In this document: piece after piece, positions 15,869-24,153 of the stretch
Numbering within the stretch: position 1 is the stretch's first letter
How the letters are laid out: the number at the start of each line of letters is the position of its first letter
Notes under the pieces: model-generated
Seen by the model: only the letters and a program-made list of their open reading frames with translations
Database searches by the model: none
What the model was told of the DNA's origin: nothing
Program-made: the position numbers and the translations under genes
From: Flavobacterium sp.
GTDB taxonomy: Bacteria > Bacteroidota > Bacteroidia > Flavobacteriales > Flavobacteriaceae
Direction: 5' to 3'
NCBI GenBank assembly: GCA_015665265.1
Contig: JADFAM010000071.1
Span: forward strand, 1-42,638
DNA length: 42,638 bases

Positions 15869-17779
15869 TTAATTTTTCTTTAGGATGATAATTTCTTTTG
15901 ATGCTTTTTCTGTTTTTTCAACAAATGTATTTACTTTTTGTTGTTGTTCTTTGTTTAGTTTGATAAAATTAAAAACAACATCTTGTTTACACACAATCTT
16001 ATTTTTATCTATTGAATATGAAAAATTGATACTAATTAAATCATTTGAATAGGAGACAGATGTTGGAAGATAGGAAACTTCATAACCATCTGGAATCTCA
16101 ATAATATTGGTGTAGGAAAACTGCCTCTTATAATCAAACTCAATACCGTACTTTCTGTCTTCTTTTGTTTTTACTGACGAAACAATTTTATTAAAATGTG
16201 GGTTAATAAAAATTTCAGATCCAATATTTTGTACATAATCTTGAATGCTAAAATTATAGGATACCGAGAAATCTTTATCGTAACTAAATTTATTTTCTTC
16301 TTCGTAAGATTTAATTAAAAACTTATTACTACCCTTTAAAAAACGTTTGTTGTATAATTCTTTTACATCAGCTTCTTTTCGGGTATTTTCTAAATTATAA
16401 AATAAATTATTTTTGATGTAGCCAGAAAATGTTGAGTTTGAGGTACCAATAATATCTCTGTTAGATATTTGAATGTAGGTAGTGTCTACAACTTTATTTA
16501 AATGAGCGGGTACTACAGGAATTTTTTTAACTTTAAAATTGTTTCCGTTAGCAATTAAAGCTTCTTTACCCTGAATAAAAGACGACGGATATTCTAGTTG
16601 TGTGTATCTGCCCGTAGCATCTAAATAGTAGGTATTGTTCTTATTTTCATAAGTTAAAATCATGTGATTATCTACCGCAGGTGTTGGAACTTCTTCATAG
16701 GTGTATGGTATTTTCCGTGTGCCTATCCAGGTAAGATTACCCTGTAAACCTGCAATTTCTAACATTTTATATAAAATACTAGAGTTGTCTTTACAATCTC
16801 CATATTTTTTTTGAAAGACCTCATTAGCTTCTCTTGGTATAAAACCTCCTAGAGCATATTCAAAAGCTATATATTTAATATTTTGTTGTGTCCAATAATA
16901 AATGGCTTTTACTTTTTCTATATCAGATTCTTTTCCCTTGGTAAGTTCTTCAACCAATGTTATTAATGCAGGGTCTGTTTCTTCTTTGTTTATGTTTTCT
17001 ACCAAAGAATAATACCATGAATAAAGTCCCTCAACACCATCCAATAATTTCTTGGTTTTACCATTTTGTTGGTATGAAGTTATAATTGGAATAATATGAG
17101 GTAAAATTGTTTTGTAATTAGGGGCATTAGATTCAATTTCAAATTTCTTTGTGTTTTTAGTTGTCCATGTGTACACATAATTCGTTCCTTTTTTCTTTTT
17201 TTTAAAGGTGATTTTAGTCCCATTATTTAACTGAAAAGACTTAAAAGTAAACTGAATATTTTTGTCTGCAATTATGGTTACTTTGTTGTTTATAATAGGA
17301 TAAAAATCTCCAAAGTAAAAAGCACTCAAAAATCTAGGGTTTTTTATATCATATGTTAATTTTAAGCTGGTTTTACTGCCTTTAGTAAGTTTTGGGTAGA
17401 TAAAACCTATTTCCTTTGAATCATCATAAAAAGAATCATTCAAATTATTTTTTTCGTTAAAGTCAACCACTTTATTTTCTACATATTTTCCATCTAGCTT
17501 ACTAAAAGAAGAGGCTTCAATTTTGTCTAGGTTAAAAAAGGTAGAATAACTAATGGATCGTTTAGAATTGTAATTGGCAGAATTATTTAAATACAAATCT
17601 TCCTCATATACCTCTTTATGAATTGTAAATGCTCCATTGTTAAGTTTAATAGTAATAATAGTTTCTTGTTGAAGCCTAACAATATCATCATTTGGGTATT
17701 GTTTTTTGTATTTTTCAAGATCTTGTGAAATCAAGCTACAGCTTATAAATGATAAGAAAATGAGGCAGAAATTTTTCAT
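15869..17779 (-). CDS. DUF3857 / transglutaminase-core exported protein
   Basis: The 636-residue protein begins with a signal peptide (cleavage region CSLISQ; no clear lipobox spacing). It has a DUF3857 domain at about residues 55-215 and a transglutaminase-like core at about 285-385 with an intact triad: Cys in FQKKYGDCKDNSSILYKML, His in AVDNHMILTY and Asp in YYLDATGRY. A C-terminal beta-sandwich region follows. Such proteins are common in Bacteroidota envelopes and may act as proteases or amide-bond-modifying enzymes; no substrate is known to me. It is the first gene of a two-gene operon with a triad-less paralogue. Confidence 0.86.
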   Translation of the reverse strand: MKNFCLIFLSFISCSLISQDLEKYKKQYPNDDIVRLQQETIITIKLNNGAFTIHKEVYEEDLYLNNSANYNSKRSISYSTFFNLDKIEASSFSKLDGKYVENKVVDFNEKNNLNDSFYDDSKEIGFIYPKLTKGSKTSLKLTYDIKNPRFLSAFYFGDFYPIINNKVTIIADKNIQFTFKSFQLNNGTKITFKKKKKGTNYVYTWTTKNTKKFEIESNAPNYKTILPHIIPIITSYQQNGKTKKLLDGVEGLYSWYYSLVENINKEETDPALITLVEELTKGKESDIEKVKAIYYWTQQNIKYIAFEYALGGFIPREANEVFQKKYGDCKDNSSILYKMLEIAGLQGNLTWIGTRKIPYTYEEVPTPAVDNHMILTYENKNNTYYLDATGRYTQLEYPSSFIQGKEALIANGNNFKVKKIPVVPAHLNKVVDTTYIQISNRDIIGTSNSTFSGYIKNNLFYNLENTRKEADVKELYNKRFLKGSNKFLIKSYEEENKFSYDKDFSVSYNFSIQDYVQNIGSEIFINPHFNKIVSSVKTKEDRKYGIEFDYKRQFSYTNIIEIPDGYEVSYLPTSVSYSNDLISINFSYSIDKNKIVCKQDVVFNFIKLNKEQQQKVNTFVEKTEKASKEIIILKKN

Positions 17780-17941
17780 AAAGGCAAATTAAGAAAAAAA
17801 AGCCCAAATAAATACCTAACAAATTCATAATAATGCTTTTTTAATTTCAACTATTCTATCCTGTTTTGGTTGATGAAATCATAAAAAAGCATGCTTTAAT
17901 TTAATAATATCATATTTATTTAAAAATCAAGACACTATTAT

Positions 17942-17971
17942 TTGTTTATGTAGATTTAATACTTAGATTTG
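17942..17971 (+). promoter_or_regulatory. Promoter of the Phe/Tyr biosynthesis operon
   Basis: TTG (17942-17944), a 19-nt spacer and TAGATTTG (17964-17971) match the Bacteroidota promoter exactly, with the same spacing as the tRNA-Asp promoter. Transcription would start near 17978, about 15 nt before the leader-peptide ATG. The rest of 17780-17941 is AT-rich and shows nothing else I can support. Confidence 0.8.
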
Positions 17972-17992
17972 TTGTCAAACAAAATAATATTT

Positions 17993-18049
17993 ATGCAGCA
18001 CACTTGGAATCGTTTCTTTTTTTACTTCTACTTTTTTAGCAAAAGCTGA
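17993..18049 (+). CDS. Phe/Tyr-rich attenuator leader peptide
   Basis: The short ORF runs ATG 17993 to TGA 18047-18049 and encodes an 18-residue peptide, MQHTWNRFFFYFYFFSKS. Eight consecutive codons (18014-18037) are Phe or Tyr: six Phe and two Tyr. It sits between a perfect promoter and a terminator hairpin just ahead of pheA. This is the classic layout of an amino-acid operon leader (as pheL in enterobacteria): ribosome stalling for lack of charged tRNA-Phe or tRNA-Tyr would sense starvation. Inclusion of Tyr codons fits an operon that makes both amino acids. The peptide itself need have no function. Confidence 0.85.
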   Translation: MQHTWNRFFFYFYFFSKS

Positions 18050-18120
18050 GACTCCATGTGTATAGTATAACAACCATATAACAGAAAGTCTCGAATTTAA
18101 TTCGAGATTTTTTTTTTGAT
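18048..18120 (+). promoter_or_regulatory. Transcription attenuator (antiterminator/terminator) before pheA
   Basis: The terminator stem is TCTCGAAT (18089-18096) with ATTCGAGA (18100-18107), a 3-nt loop and a following run of about ten T (18108-18117). The competing antiterminator pairs GAGACT (18048-18053), which overlaps the leader stop codon, with AGTCTC (18087-18092), which includes the 5' arm of the terminator. A ribosome at the leader stop would cover 18048-18053 and allow termination; one stalled in the Phe/Tyr run would leave it free and permit read-through. Pairing was judged by eye, not by energy calculation. Confidence 0.75.
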
Positions 18121-18124
18121 ATAA

Positions 18125-18952
18125 ATGAATAAAATTATTGCCATACAAGGAGCAGAGGGTTCTAATCATCATAAAGCAGCAAGAGACTTTTATGGAGACA
18201 ACATTCAACTAAAAGAATGCATGTCTTTTGATGCCTTGGTGGCACATTTATTAGATGGCTCTGCTACTGATGGAGTGATGGCTATTGAAAACACAATTGC
18301 TGGTTCTATTATTCCAAATTATGCACTCATAGATTCAAATAATTTACATATAGTAGGGGAAGAATATTTAAACATTCATCATCATTTGATGGCATTACCT
18401 GGTCAAACAATTAAAAGTATTAAAGAGGTTTGGTCGCATCCAATGGCATTGCTGCAATGTAAAGAGTTTTTTAAAAAGTACCCACACATAAAGCTAGTTG
18501 AAGATGTAGATACGGCAGAAGTTGCCAAAAGAATTTCGAAAGAAAATATAAAAGGAGTTGCTGCAATTGCTCCAAAAATAGCTGCAGAAATTTTTGGGTT
18601 GGAGGTATTAGAAGATGATATACAAACCATCAAAGATAACTCTACAAGGTTTGTAATTGTTCAAACACAAAAACCAACTATTGCCCCAGATATAATAAAC
18701 AAAGCCTCTTTAAAATTTCAATTGAATCACAAAAGAGGAAGTTTAGCAGCTTTATTAAATGTATTGAGTGATTGTAAAATGAATTTAACCAAAATACAAT
18801 CATTACCTGTTATAGAAACACCATGGAAATATTCCTTCTTTGTAGATGTAACTTTTGATCAGATTACAGATTACCAAAAACTGGTAAAAATCATTGAAAT
18901 TATGGCCGAAGAATTCAAAATTTTAGGAACCTATAAAAACGGTAGAAAATGA
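18125..18952 (+). CDS. pheA: Prephenate dehydratase
   Basis: The 275-residue monofunctional enzyme converts prephenate to phenylpyruvate, the committed step to phenylalanine. The catalytic domain (about residues 1-180) has AIQGAEGSNHHKAA at the N-terminus, GVMAIENTIAGSI near 58-70 and the hallmark DNSTRF near 173. A C-terminal ACT domain (about 195-270) has NHKRGSLAALLNVL and NLTKIQSLP, the usual phenylalanine-binding region for feedback inhibition. It is the first gene after the Phe/Tyr attenuator, and its TGA overlaps the next gene's ATG (ATGATG arrangement, start 18949). Confidence 0.95.
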   Translation: MNKIIAIQGAEGSNHHKAARDFYGDNIQLKECMSFDALVAHLLDGSATDGVMAIENTIAGSIIPNYALIDSNNLHIVGEEYLNIHHHLMALPGQTIKSIKEVWSHPMALLQCKEFFKKYPHIKLVEDVDTAEVAKRISKENIKGVAAIAPKIAAEIFGLEVLEDDIQTIKDNSTRFVIVQTQKPTIAPDIINKASLKFQLNHKRGSLAALLNVLSDCKMNLTKIQSLPVIETPWKYSFFVDVTFDQITDYQKLVKIIEIMAEEFKILGTYKNGRK

Positions 18953-20091
18953 TGAAAACAGCTAGTAGATTAGACACCGTTCAAGAATACTATTTTTCTA
19001 AGAAACTTCGAGAGGTTAGAGCGCTTTCTGCTCAAGGAAAACCCATTATAAATATGGGAATTGGAAGTCCAGATTTACAGCCTCCAACAGAAGTAATTGA
19101 AGCGATTCAACAGGCAGTAGTTACTCAAGGGGCTCACAAATACCAAAGCTATCAAGGATTGCCTAAGTTTAGAAAAGCAGTGGCAGACTTTTATAAAAGT
19201 AAGTATAATGTAGATGTAAGTCCAGATAATGAAATTCTCCCGCTAATGGGGAGTAAGGAAGGAATTCTACATATTTCTATGGCTTTTTTAAACAAAGGGG
19301 ATAAGGTGTTAATACCAAATCCTGGGTACCCAACTTATACGTCTGTTACCAATTTAGTTGAGGCTTCTCCTGTCTTTTATGAATTAACTTCAGAAAACAA
19401 TTGGGAGCCAGATTTTGATCAACTAGCACAAGAAGATGTATCTAATATAAAAATGATGTGGGTAAATTACCCTCACATGCCAACTGGAGCAAAAGCAACC
19501 CAAAAACTATTTGAACAACTGATAGCTTTTGGTAAAAAACATCAGATTTTAATTATTAATGACAATCCATATAGTTTTGTATTAAACAACAATCCACTTA
19601 GTATTTTAGGTGTAAACGGATCAAAAGAAACCGCTTTAGAGTTAAATTCTTTGAGCAAGTCTTTTAATATGGCAGGATGGAGAGTAGGTATGATGTTGGG
19701 AGCAAATTCTTTTTTAAAAGAGGTTTTAAAGGTGAAGACACAAATGGATTCTGGAATGTTTTATGGAATTCAACAAGGAGCTATTGCTGCATTAAAAGTT
19801 AGTTCATCTTGGTTTTCTGAAATGAATGATGTGTATGAAAAAAGAAGAAAATTTGTCTGGAAAATAGCTGATGCTTTAGAATGCAGTTATGATAAAAATA
19901 CTACGGGCATGTTTGTTTGGGCAAAAACTCCTGAAGGAGTAAAAGCAGAAAAAATGGTAGATGATTTATTGTATAACAAAGATATTTTTATTGCACCTGG
20001 CTCTATATTTGGGAGCAATGGAGAAGGATATATCCGATTTTCATTGTGTGTGCCAGAAGAAAAAATAATGGAAGCATTAGAAAGATTATAA
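18949..20091 (+). CDS. PLP-dependent class I/II aminotransferase, likely aromatic
   Basis: The 380-residue fold-type I aminotransferase carries GIGSPDLQPP near residue 38, YQGLPKFRKA (cofactor phosphate region), NPGYPTY near 123, and the Schiff-base lysine in NSLSKSFNMAGWRVGM near 238. The PHMPTG segment corresponds to the usual NPTG. It overlaps pheA by 4 nt and ends 1 nt before tyrA. Position between the two prephenate branch enzymes makes transamination of phenylpyruvate, hydroxyphenylpyruvate or prephenate the likely role. Specificity is inferred from context. Confidence 0.9.
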   Translation: MMKTASRLDTVQEYYFSKKLREVRALSAQGKPIINMGIGSPDLQPPTEVIEAIQQAVVTQGAHKYQSYQGLPKFRKAVADFYKSKYNVDVSPDNEILPLMGSKEGILHISMAFLNKGDKVLIPNPGYPTYTSVTNLVEASPVFYELTSENNWEPDFDQLAQEDVSNIKMMWVNYPHMPTGAKATQKLFEQLIAFGKKHQILIINDNPYSFVLNNNPLSILGVNGSKETALELNSLSKSFNMAGWRVGMMLGANSFLKEVLKVKTQMDSGMFYGIQQGAIAALKVSSSWFSEMNDVYEKRRKFVWKIADALECSYDKNTTGMFVWAKTPEGVKAEKMVDDLLYNKDIFIAPGSIFGSNGEGYIRFSLCVPEEKIMEALERL

Positions 20092-20092
20092 C

Positions 20093-20941
20093 ATGAAGGT
20101 TTATATCATAGGAACAGGATTAATAGGTGGGAGTTTTGCATTAGATATTCAACAAGAATATCCTGAGGCTGTTATTTATGGTGTAGATCTAAACGCTCAA
20201 CACATTAAAGAAGCTCTCGAATGTGGAGTTATTCATGAAGAAGCTAGTTTTGAAGATTTACAAAATGCAGATGTAGTATTCTTAACAATACCTGTAGATG
20301 TAGCTTTAAGTGTATTGCCAAAAGTTTTAGATATCATTCAAGACAATGCATTGGTTATAGACGTTGGATCTACCAAGCAACGTATTTGTGAGGTCGTAAA
20401 AGAGCACCCAAAAAGAAGAAATTTTTTAGCAGCTCACCCAATTGCTGGAACAGAGTTTTCGGGACCAAAAGCAGCTTTAAGAGGTCTATACAAACAAAAA
20501 ACTAATATTATTTGTGAGGTAGAAAAAACAGCATTTAAATTACAAGAAAAGGCCTTAGATATTTTCTCTAAAATAGGAATGAGAATTCGATATATGGATG
20601 CTGTTTCACATGATAAACATATAGCTTATGTATCTCACCTATCTCATATTAGTTCTTTTATGTTAGGTAAAACAGTTATAGATAAAGAAAAAAACGAACG
20701 TGATATTTTTGATATGGCAGGAAGTGGGTTTGAATCTACTGTTAGACTGGCAAAGAGTTCTCCAGCAATGTGGACTCCTATTTTTGAACAAAATAAAGAG
20801 AATATAGTAGAAACCTTAGATGAATATATTGGAAATTTAAAACAATTTAAAAAATTGATGGAAGAACATAAGTTTGATCAAGTATTTGAGGAGATGCAAC
20901 AAACCAATCATATTTCAACAATTCTAAAAGGAATTAAATAA
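20093..20941 (+). CDS. tyrA: Prephenate dehydrogenase
   Basis: The 282-residue enzyme oxidatively decarboxylates prephenate (or arogenate) to the tyrosine precursor. It has the Rossmann motif IIGTGLIGGSFALDI at about residues 4-18, an acidic residue binding NAD ribose (YGVDLN), the catalytic His region AAHPIAGTEFSGP near 119-131, HDKHIAYVSHLSH near 178-190 and a helical dimerisation domain after that. No ACT domain, so length is normal for the monofunctional short form. It starts 1 nt after the aminotransferase stop. Confidence 0.93.
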   Translation: MKVYIIGTGLIGGSFALDIQQEYPEAVIYGVDLNAQHIKEALECGVIHEEASFEDLQNADVVFLTIPVDVALSVLPKVLDIIQDNALVIDVGSTKQRICEVVKEHPKRRNFLAAHPIAGTEFSGPKAALRGLYKQKTNIICEVEKTAFKLQEKALDIFSKIGMRIRYMDAVSHDKHIAYVSHLSHISSFMLGKTVIDKEKNERDIFDMAGSGFESTVRLAKSSPAMWTPIFEQNKENIVETLDEYIGNLKQFKKLMEEHKFDQVFEEMQQTNHISTILKGIK

Positions 20942-21000
20942 ACACGAATAATTTTATATAATTAATAATTAAAATAACTAGCATAATTTAATAAGTAAAG

Positions 21001-22083
21001 ATGAAGAATACAATAGAATTAAAAACATGGTTGGATGATTTAAACTTAGATCACCCACTCGTAGTAGCAGGGCCTTGTAGTGCAGAAACAGAAGATCAGG
21101 TATTAAAGATCGCGCACGAACTAAAAGATTCTGATGTAAACTATTTTAGAGCTGGAATATGGAAGCCAAGAACTAGACCAGGAAATTTTGAGGGTGTAGG
21201 TGCACTTGGGTTAAAATGGCTACAAAAAGTGAAAGCTGAAACTGGTATGAAAACAGCTACAGAAGTTGCTAACGCTGCTCACGTAAAACTAGCTTTAGAG
21301 CATGATATTGATTTATTATGGATTGGTGCAAGATCTACTGTGAGTCCTTTTATTGTTCAAGAAATTGCAGAAGCTCTTGAAGGTACAGATAAAATAGTAT
21401 TAGTTAAAAATCCAGTAAATCCAGATTTAGCTCTTTGGCTTGGTGGAATTGAAAGATTATACTCTGCAGATATTAAAAATTTAGGTGTGATCCACAGAGG
21501 ATTTTCTACGTATGAAAAAACAAGATACCGTAATAACCCAGAGTGGCAAATTGCCATAGAATTACAAAATCGTTTCCCAGATCTACCATTAATATGTGAC
21601 CCATCTCATATTACTGGAAAAAGAGATATGATATTTGAAGTATCTCAAACAGCATTGGATTTAAATTTTAATGGATTAATGATTGAAACACATACAGATC
21701 CAGACAATGCATGGAGTGACGCTGCCCAACAAGTAACGCCAGAAACTCTTATTCAAATGATGGAAGATTTAAAAATTAGAAAAGAAACAGATATAGAAGC
21801 TGATTATAGAAATGCATTAAATACATTACGAACTCAGATAGATGTGATAGATCATCAATTAATTGATATTTTAGGAAAACGTATGAAGATAGCAGATGCT
21901 ATTGGCGAGCTTAAGAAAGATAAAAATGTAGCGGTGTTACAATCTAAGAGATGGAACGAAATTTTAGGAAAAATGATTCTTGAGGGAGAGCAGAATAAGC
22001 TTAGTGAAGAATTTATTCTCAGAGTATTTAAAGCCATTCACCAAGAATCGATTAATCATCAAGAAAAAATAATGAATGGATAA
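21001..22083 (+). CDS. Bifunctional DAHP synthase / chorismate mutase
   Basis: The 360-residue fusion joins the first and a late step of aromatic synthesis. Residues 1 to about 260 are a type I beta DAHP synthase (phosphoenolpyruvate + erythrose-4-phosphate): VVAGPCSAE with the metal-binding Cys, FRAGIWKPRTRPGNFEG, LWIGARST, VKNPVNPD and CDPSHITGKR. Residues about 270-360 are an AroQ-type chorismate mutase (LRTQIDVIDHQLIDILGKRM, KNVAVLQSKRW). The mutase domain probably doubles as an allosteric module giving control by prephenate. Last gene of the operon, 59 nt after tyrA, followed by a strong terminator. Confidence 0.95.
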   Translation: MKNTIELKTWLDDLNLDHPLVVAGPCSAETEDQVLKIAHELKDSDVNYFRAGIWKPRTRPGNFEGVGALGLKWLQKVKAETGMKTATEVANAAHVKLALEHDIDLLWIGARSTVSPFIVQEIAEALEGTDKIVLVKNPVNPDLALWLGGIERLYSADIKNLGVIHRGFSTYEKTRYRNNPEWQIAIELQNRFPDLPLICDPSHITGKRDMIFEVSQTALDLNFNGLMIETHTDPDNAWSDAAQQVTPETLIQMMEDLKIRKETDIEADYRNALNTLRTQIDVIDHQLIDILGKRMKIADAIGELKKDKNVAVLQSKRWNEILGKMILEGEQNKLSEEFILRVFKAIHQESINHQEKIMNG

Positions 22084-22086
22084 TTA

Positions 22087-22112
22087 AAAAGCGGCTTTTT
22101 AGCCGCTTTTTT
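22087..22112 (+). terminator. Terminator of the Phe/Tyr operon
   Basis: AAAAGCGGCT (22087-22096), TTTT loop, AGCCGCTTTT (22101-22110) and further T: a GC-rich 10-bp stem with a T tract on the plus strand. The A tract on the other side means it can also stop the convergent gene at 22121-22582. Confidence 0.93.
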
Positions 22113-22120
22113 AATTTTTA

Positions 22121-22582
22121 TTATTCTTTCAGTCTTTTGAAGATATACCGTGTTATAAAGATTCCTTTACCATCATTTTTTCCTGCATCACTCTCTACAG
22201 CACTTGTAACAAAAGCTAAGTCCCAACCCTCTGTAGACATGGTATTAATTTTAGAAGTTATTACGGCATCATTTGCTGCAATATTTTGAAAACGGATACC
22301 AGCAATATTAAAGAAGTTTAACAATTTAGTTTCTTCAAAATTCTTAACTCTAATCTCGGAGCGGTCAGATTTATTTCTTTTATCTTTTGCTTTTTTTCCA
22401 TCTGTTCTCTCTGAAGTAAAATCTTGATAGTTTCTAGCTTCATCAGTGCTAATTAATCTAGATCTACCTGCACCACTAGGGATAATAGATTCTACGCTAG
22501 TAATTACTTGATATTCGTATGTTTGAGCTTCTGTGTAAAAAACACAGCATAAAGCAGCTATCAATAAATAAGTTTTTTTCAT
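22121..22582 (-). CDS. Small exported protein, function unknown
   Basis: The 153-residue protein has a Sec signal peptide (MKKTYLLIAALCCVFYTEAQ, likely cleavage after EA), a charged, probably flexible middle (SERTDGKKAKDKRNKSDRSE), and a C-terminal part with NTMSTEGWDLAFVTSAVES. The latter resembles the short 'GWEL' beta-hairpin seen in DUF4177-like proteins. No function can be assigned. It is convergent with the Phe/Tyr operon and shares its terminator. Confidence 0.7.
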   Translation of the reverse strand: MKKTYLLIAALCCVFYTEAQTYEYQVITSVESIIPSGAGRSRLISTDEARNYQDFTSERTDGKKAKDKRNKSDRSEIRVKNFEETKLLNFFNIAGIRFQNIAANDAVITSKINTMSTEGWDLAFVTSAVESDAGKNDGKGIFITRYIFKRLKE

Positions 22583-22653
22583 AATATAGTTGTTTTTTAA
22601 AATTACACTTTAAATGTACAATATTTTAATTAAGAATTGATTTACTTTGCTAG

Positions 22654-23598
22654 ATGACAGGAACAGTTTATAAATCTACTGGAAGTTGGTATTTTGTAAA
22701 GTCTGAAAAAGGAGACCTTTATCAATGCAGGATAAAAGGTAAATTTAGAATAAAGGGAATAAAAAGCACCAATCCTATTGCTGTGGGGGATTCTGTAGAA
22801 TTTGATATAGAAAGAAAGGGTGATGAAGAAATTGGAGTCATCAAATTAATTCATGAAAGAGCAAATTACATAGTTAGAAAATCTGTTAATTTATCAAAAC
22901 AAACCCAGGTTATTGCTTCTAATATTGACCTAGCATTTCTTTTAATTACCATAAATAATCCACCAACTCTAACCACATTCATAGACCGTTTTCTTGTTAC
23001 TGCTCAAGCTTATTCTATAAGAGTAATTTTAGTGTTTAATAAGATTGATAGCTATAAGGAAGAGAAAAAAAGGGAGATTGCTTACTTAAAAGATATTTAT
23101 GAAACAATAGGGTATACCTGTGTTGAGGTTTCAGCTATTAAAAATATAAACTTAGATATTATAAAAAGCCTTATGAAAGGAAAGACTAGTCTATTTTCTG
23201 GTCATTCTGGAGTGGGTAAGACAACCTTGTTAAATTCATTAGAGCCAGGATTAAATTTAAAAACAAAACAAATATCAGATCAACATCAGCAGGGACAACA
23301 TACTACTACTTTTGCGGAAATGTTTGATTTAAGTTTTAATGCAAGCATTATAGATACTCCAGGGATTAAAGGTTTTGGAGTTGTTGCTATAGAAAAAGAG
23401 GAACTAGGTGATTATTTTCCTGAATTTTTTGCACTAAGAAGTGGTTGTAAATTTCATAATTGTATTCATGTAAACGAACCTCAATGTGCTGTTAAAGATG
23501 CTTTAGAGACTGGAGCAGTTTCTTGGTCTCGATACAAAAGTTATCTTCAAATATTAGAGGGAGAAGAAGAAAACTATAGAACTGATATTTGGGAATAG
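22654..23598 (+). CDS. rsgA: Ribosome small-subunit GTPase RsgA
   Basis: The 314-residue circularly permuted GTPase acts in late 30S maturation. The N-terminal OB fold (about residues 1-70) is followed by the permuted G motifs: G4 NKID near 128, then the P-loop GHSGVGKTTLLNSL near 184-197, and G3 DTPGIKGF near 234. The C-terminal zinc site is built from Cys and His in SGCKFHNCIHVNEPQC (about 271-286). Start at ATG 22654. An imperfect TACTTTG lies only 4 nt upstream of the ATG but has no TTG partner at proper distance, so the promoter is uncertain. dtd follows after 29 nt. Confidence 0.96.
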   Translation: MTGTVYKSTGSWYFVKSEKGDLYQCRIKGKFRIKGIKSTNPIAVGDSVEFDIERKGDEEIGVIKLIHERANYIVRKSVNLSKQTQVIASNIDLAFLLITINNPPTLTTFIDRFLVTAQAYSIRVILVFNKIDSYKEEKKREIAYLKDIYETIGYTCVEVSAIKNINLDIIKSLMKGKTSLFSGHSGVGKTTLLNSLEPGLNLKTKQISDQHQQGQHTTTFAEMFDLSFNASIIDTPGIKGFGVVAIEKEELGDYFPEFFALRSGCKFHNCIHVNEPQCAVKDALETGAVSWSRYKSYLQILEGEEENYRTDIWE

Positions 23599-23627
23599 CG
23601 AATATCTTATAAAAATTAAAAATCTTA

Positions 23628-24080
23628 ATGAAAGCCGTAATTCAACGAGTATCTAGGGCAAGTGTAACTATAGATAATAAAAATGTTGCAAATATTCTTC
23701 ATGGTATGCTAGTTTTGCTTGGAATTGAAGAATCAGATACTCAGGAGGATATTAATTGGCTTTCTAATAAAATTATAAATCTTAGAATTTTTGATGACCA
23801 AAACGGCGTCATGAATAATTCTTTACTAGACAACCAGGGAGATGTAATAGTTGTTAGTCAATTTACGTTACATGCATCAACAAAGAAAGGGAATAGGCCA
23901 AGTTATATGAGAGCTGCTAAGCCATCTACAGCGATTCCTTTGTACAATAAGTTCGTAAAAACTTTAGAATCTAAACTCGAAAAAAAAATTCAAACAGGAA
24001 AATTTGGGTCTCATATGGAGTTAGAAATTCATAATGATGGACCTGTTACCATTATCATAGATACAAAAAATAAATTTTAA
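23628..24080 (+). CDS. dtd: D-aminoacyl-tRNA deacylase
   Basis: The 150-residue enzyme hydrolyses D-aminoacyl-tRNA (and Gly-tRNA-Ala), recycling mischarged tRNA. The N-terminus MKAVIQRVSRASVTID, the active-site SQFTLHASTKKGNRPSY (the SQFTL motif) near residues 78-94 and the cross-subunit NDGPVTIII near 136-144 (equivalent to NPGPVT) are all present. The Gly-cisPro motif reads D-G-P here, with the Gly-Pro kept. Normal length. It is encoded 29 nt after rsgA and probably cotranscribed. Confidence 0.96.
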   Translation: MKAVIQRVSRASVTIDNKNVANILHGMLVLLGIEESDTQEDINWLSNKIINLRIFDDQNGVMNNSLLDNQGDVIVVSQFTLHASTKKGNRPSYMRAAKPSTAIPLYNKFVKTLESKLEKKIQTGKFGSHMELEIHNDGPVTIIIDTKNKF

Positions 24081-24153
24081 CATTTTTTTAGTTTCCATGG
24101 GGATTAATTTAGTTTATATTTACTGTGGAAATTAATTAATATATTTTTTAAAA

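Noticed and set aside
17975..18208. Minus-strand ORF of 77 codons across the pheA leader
   Set aside because: It overlaps the promoter-proximal leader, attenuator and start of pheA on the other strand; the Phe/Tyr leader on the plus strand explains the region.
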